Of a stretch of 8,739 nt of DNA, positions 5,875 to 8,739 are shown piece by piece. The DNA lies in contig PSRF01000138.1 of the NCBI GenBank assembly GCA_003175865.1, positions 1 through 8,739 of the forward strand, in the 5' to 3' direction. The position numbers and the translations under genes are program-made. The stretch is from Blastocatellia bacterium. GTDB lineage: Bacteria > Acidobacteriota > Blastocatellia > Pyrinomonadales > Pyrinomonadaceae. The first letter of the stretch is position 1, and the number at the start of each line of letters is the position of its first letter. The notes beneath the pieces are model-generated. The model was not told the origin of the DNA. It did not search any database and saw nothing but the letters and a program-made list of their open reading frames with translations.

Positions 5875-8055
5875 ATGCGAATTGTTCTCTCGTTCCTGCT
5901 GGTTGTTCTTCTGTTTTCTGCGTCCCCGGCACTCGCGCAAAAACGAAATCTTACCGAAAAAGATCTCTTTAACTTTATTTGGATCGGTGATCCTCAGATC
6001 TCTCCCGACGGATCACGCATCGCGTTTGTTCGTGTAACTGTCAACGATAAGAAAGACGGCTATAACACCGCGATCTGGATGGTAAACACCGCCAGTGGTG
6101 ACACTCGTCAACTCACCAACGGCATTCGCGATGCATCGCCGCGCTGGTCGCCCGATGGGACTTTTCTCTGTTTCGTTAGAGTTACCGAAAAGGACGGCAG
6201 GCCTGACGTGCCTCAATTGTTCATGTTGTCGATGGCGGGCGGGGAGTCGTTTCAGTTCACTTCCCTGCCACGCGGGGCGGGCAATCCGATGTGGTCACCG
6301 GATGGCAAGACCATCGCCTTCTACAATGGCGCAACGGCAGAGGAACTCGCAAAAGCAGCACCGAAGAGTACGCCCTCACCAAATCCAAGTGCGAGTCCAA
6401 GCGCAAGTCCGAAGGCAGAAGAACGCGAATCAGATGTGCGAGTGATCACACGTGCCGTTTATCGAATCAATGGTGGTGGGTACCTCGACACCAAACATCC
6501 GCAGCACATCTGGGTTATGACAGCACCCAAGACCGCAGACGAAAAAGAAAAACCAAAACAATTAACGACTGGTCAATACGACGACGGCAACGCAACCTGG
6601 GCGAGAGACAATTCCCGCATCTACTTCGTTTCGGATCACACAGACGAACCTTATTACCAGCTTCCCAGCACAGACATCTATTCTGTTCCTGCAAATGGAG
6701 GAGCGGTCGAGAAACTCACCTCATTCGACACCGGCGCAGGCGCACTATCAATCAGCCCTGACGGAAAACGCTTGGCCTTTTTTGCATCTGTAAACAAACC
6801 AGTTCAGTCGTATACAGAACCTGATCTGTGGGTCCTCGACATCGCACAAAATGCACAACCGAAAAACTTGACGACTAATTTCAACTTCGACGTTGGATCA
6901 GGCGTAGGTGGTGACAGTGTCGCGCCGAGAGGTGGGGGTGGAACTCCGCCGGTTTGGTCAGCGGACGGTCGACGTGTCTTCGCTATCTTCGCGAAAGAAG
7001 GAAAGGCAAATTTGGGCGCGTTTGATTCCACGACCGGACAAGAGACCGACGTCACAACCGGCAACCAGGCGGTACTCAATTTCCGATCAGTACCGGACAA
7101 TTCGAAGAACGTTCTACTCATTTCAACACCCACTCGAATCGGCGATCTCTTCCTGTTAGAAGGCACATCCGGTACACCAAAACAGTTGACACATCTGAAC
7201 GACGAATTGTTTGCAAAATTGAATCTCACTGAACCGGACGAAATCTGGTACACGAGTTTCGATGGCAAAAAAGTTCAAGCTTGGGTGCAGAAGCCACCTG
7301 ATTTCGATCCCAGCAAGAAGTATCCACTGATTCTGAACATTCATGGTGGACCGCACACCGCGTACGGCTTCGTCTTCGATCATGAATTTCAGTGGATGGC
7401 AGCGAAGGGTTACGTGGTGCTTTATCCGAACCCTCGAGGTAGCACGAGCTATGGCCAGGAGTTTGGAAATATCATTCAGTATCACTACCCGGGTGATGAC
7501 TATAAAGACCTGATGGCCGGCGTAGACGATGTTTTGAAGCGTGGGTACGTCGATGAGAAGCGACTGGGTGTGACGGGAGGAAGTGGCGGTGGACTACTAA
7601 CAAACTGGACAATTACTCAAACTACTCGCTTTGCAGCGGCAGTGTCACAGCGTGACATCGCCAGCTGGTCTGACTGGTGGTACTCAGCCGACTTTACCCT
7701 GTTTCAACCTTCGTGGTTCAAGGCCCCGCCGTTCGAAGATCCTGAAGACTATCGAGCACGTTCACCGATCACTTACATCACCAAAGTTCAGACGCCGCTG
7801 ATGCTAATTCTCGGCGAAGCGGATTACCGCACACCTCCAGGTGCGGGTGGCGAAGAAATGTTCCGCGCACTGAAGTATCGAAAGATACCAACGGTGATGG
7901 TGCGCTTTCCGAATGAGACACATGAGCTCTCGCGTTCAGGTCAGCCATGGCATCGAATCGAACGCTTGCAACACATTGTGGGTTGGTTTGATAAGTGGCT
8001 GATGGGAATGCCGAAGCCTGAGTATGATATTGGCCAAGTCGACTCCACACGTTGA
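5875..8055 (+). CDS. Exported S9-family serine peptidase (prolyl oligopeptidase/DPP type)
   Basis: Secreted or periplasmic serine peptidase of 726 residues, a normal length for family S9, probably an acylaminoacyl- or dipeptidyl-peptidase-like enzyme trimming peptides. The signal peptide is textbook: R2, hydrophobic 3-15, cleavage after ALA at A21. An N-terminal beta-propeller (about 30-440) is marked by repeated SPDG blades, for example 43-46, WSPDG at 91-95 and 140-144. The C-terminal alpha/beta-hydrolase domain has HGGP (490-493), NPRGS (519-523), nucleophile S570 in GGSGGG, acid D650 in GEADYRTPP, and H683 in THELSRSG; the order Ser-Asp-His is that of the family. A Pro/Ser/Ala-rich low-complexity loop (163-180) is inserted after the third blade motif, and a Gly-rich loop near 340-360 breaks another blade. 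It follows the sugar dehydrogenase gene by 261 bp with its own ribosome binding site. Exact specificity is not readable. Confidence 0.95.
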   Translation: MRIVLSFLLVVLLFSASPALAQKRNLTEKDLFNFIWIGDPQISPDGSRIAFVRVTVNDKKDGYNTAIWMVNTASGDTRQLTNGIRDASPRWSPDGTFLCFVRVTEKDGRPDVPQLFMLSMAGGESFQFTSLPRGAGNPMWSPDGKTIAFYNGATAEELAKAAPKSTPSPNPSASPSASPKAEERESDVRVITRAVYRINGGGYLDTKHPQHIWVMTAPKTADEKEKPKQLTTGQYDDGNATWARDNSRIYFVSDHTDEPYYQLPSTDIYSVPANGGAVEKLTSFDTGAGALSISPDGKRLAFFASVNKPVQSYTEPDLWVLDIAQNAQPKNLTTNFNFDVGSGVGGDSVAPRGGGGTPPVWSADGRRVFAIFAKEGKANLGAFDSTTGQETDVTTGNQAVLNFRSVPDNSKNVLLISTPTRIGDLFLLEGTSGTPKQLTHLNDELFAKLNLTEPDEIWYTSFDGKKVQAWVQKPPDFDPSKKYPLILNIHGGPHTAYGFVFDHEFQWMAAKGYVVLYPNPRGSTSYGQEFGNIIQYHYPGDDYKDLMAGVDDVLKRGYVDEKRLGVTGGSGGGLLTNWTITQTTRFAAAVSQRDIASWSDWWYSADFTLFQPSWFKAPPFEDPEDYRARSPITYITKVQTPLMLILGEADYRTPPGAGGEEMFRALKYRKIPTVMVRFPNETHELSRSGQPWHRIERLQHIVGWFDKWLMGMPKPEYDIGQVDSTR

Positions 8056-8064
8056 AGGGCTGTA

Positions 8065-8156
8065 GGGGCGGCCTTCCGTGGCCGCCCTGTTTTGAGTTCT
8101 TCAGTTTGAACTTCCTGAAACGTCGGGTAGGAGGGGCAGCCACGGAGTGCTGCCCC
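8065..8156. repeat. Element D: inverted pair of GC-rich palindromes
   Basis: Two related hairpins face each other. The first, 8066-8087, is GGGCGGCC-TTCCGT-GGCCGCCC (8-bp stem, 6-nt loop). The second, 8133-8156, read on the minus strand is GGGGCAGC-ACTCCGTG-GCTGCCCC (8-bp stem, 8-nt loop). Aligned in opposite orientation over 24 positions from 8065, they agree at 19, including the loop bases TCCGTGG, so they look like diverged copies of one unit. They occupy most of the 121-bp gap between the S9 peptidase and racemase genes. The pattern is REP/BIME-like; the family is not recognised. Confidence 0.75.
8066..8093 (+). terminator. Possible intrinsic terminator of the S9 peptidase gene
   Basis: The 8-bp all-GC stem of the first element D palindrome, ten bases after the TGA stop codon, is followed by TGTTTT (8088-8093). 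Stem strength and the short U-rich tail fit Rho-independent termination, with the tail on the weak side. The second palindrome is followed by AACAATT and would not terminate in this direction. Confidence 0.55.
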
Positions 8157-8176
8157 AACAATTGATTCCAGTTTTC

Positions 8177-8739
8177 ATGAAAACTCTTGGTCTAATTGGT
8201 GGCATCGGTCCTGAATCAACGGTTGAGTACTACCATCTGCTCATCGATGGTTATCGCGAGAGAGCTGATGGCACGTATCCATCAATAATCATCAACAGCG
8301 TCGACCTGAAACGTCTGCTTGCCTGGATGGCAGTGAATGAGTTGGACAAGGTCGCCGATTACCTGAGTGTTGAAATCGATAAACTTGCTCGAGCTGGTGT
8401 TGATTTTGCGGCACTTGCTTCCAACACACCGCACATCGTCTTTGATGAACTCCAAAGCCGATCATCATTACCGTTAGTCAGCATTGTTGAGGCCGCATGC
8501 AGAAAAGTTAAGGCTCTTGGACTTAAGACGGTCGGTCTGTTCGGAACGCGGTACACTATGCGAGCGGAATTTTATCCGCAGGTTTTTGCACGTGCAGGAT
8601 TGACGCTCGTAACACCAAGCGTCGACGAGCAGTCTTTCATTCATGACAAATACATGACTGAGTTGCTCAACAATAAATTTCTTCCCGAAACGAGGGAGCA
8701 GATACTCGTTATTGCTGACGAGATGAAACGGCGTAATGG
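8177..8739 (+). CDS. Aspartate/glutamate racemase family protein, 3' end cut by window edge
   Basis: The reading frame stays open from ATG 8177 to the window end (187 full codons plus two bases). The family is usually about 230 residues, so some 40-50 residues are missing. The N-terminus MKTLGLIGGIGPESTVEYY is the signature of PLP-independent Asp/Glu/hydantoin racemases, cytoplasmic enzymes that invert the alpha carbon of an amino acid using two acid/base residues. The first catalytic motif is ASNTPH at 81-86, so serine (S82) stands where Pyrococcus aspartate racemase has Cys82; Escherichia coli YgeA has Thr at the equivalent site. The second catalytic cysteine would lie beyond the window. 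VGLFGT (119-124) is also typical of the fold. No Shine-Dalgarno is visible; a TTG at 8162 is in frame, but the ATG gives the standard N-terminus. Confidence 0.88.
   Translation, partial: MKTLGLIGGIGPESTVEYYHLLIDGYRERADGTYPSIIINSVDLKRLLAWMAVNELDKVADYLSVEIDKLARAGVDFAALASNTPHIVFDELQSRSSLPLVSIVEAACRKVKALGLKTVGLFGTRYTMRAEFYPQVFARAGLTLVTPSVDEQSFIHDKYMTELLNNKFLPETREQILVIADEMKRRN

Noticed and set aside
6804..7268. Open frame of 154 codons on the minus strand inside the S9 peptidase gene
   Set aside because: It lies antisense to a well-supported conserved peptidase, has no recognisable motifs, and is explained by codon bias of the true frame.

Overview
The window looks like chromosomal DNA from a free-living Gram-negative-type bacterium. 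A run of exported hydrolases/oxidoreductases, a dipeptidyl-peptidase-like S9 peptidase, an M64 peptidase, RNase J and a near-balanced base composition suggest Acidobacteriota, perhaps Blastocatellia. This placement is an inference from gene content; no rRNA or other phylogenetic marker is present.

Layout. On the minus strand, an SDR oxidoreductase (10-780) lies downstream of a ribonuclease J gene (876-2573). The 95-bp gap between them is almost wholly filled by a perfect 31-bp inverted repeat. A divergent promoter region follows (2574-2806). On the plus strand come an exported M64 metallopeptidase (2807-4222), an exported sorbosone/PQQ-type sugar dehydrogenase beta-propeller (4417-5613), an exported S9 prolyl-oligopeptidase-family peptidase (5875-8055), and the first 187 codons of an aspartate/glutamate-racemase-family gene (8177 to the window edge).

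How the genes relate. RNase J and the SDR face the same way but have no obvious shared pathway. The three plus-strand genes in the middle all encode proteins with signal peptides and would act outside the cytoplasm: two on protein or peptides, one probably on a sugar or aldose. Gaps of 121-261 bp, each with palindromic DNA, argue for separate transcription units rather than one tight operon. The racemase would be cytoplasmic and act on amino acids.

The most unusual content is intergenic. Four of the five gaps hold inverted-repeat elements, and only the divergent promoter gap lacks one. Three share one plan: two copies of a short GC-rich palindrome with a 3-8 nt loop, arranged head-to-head around a spacer. 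The sequences differ between gaps, which suggests several REP/BIME-like or miniature-transposon-like families in this genome. No clear new multigene system is visible.
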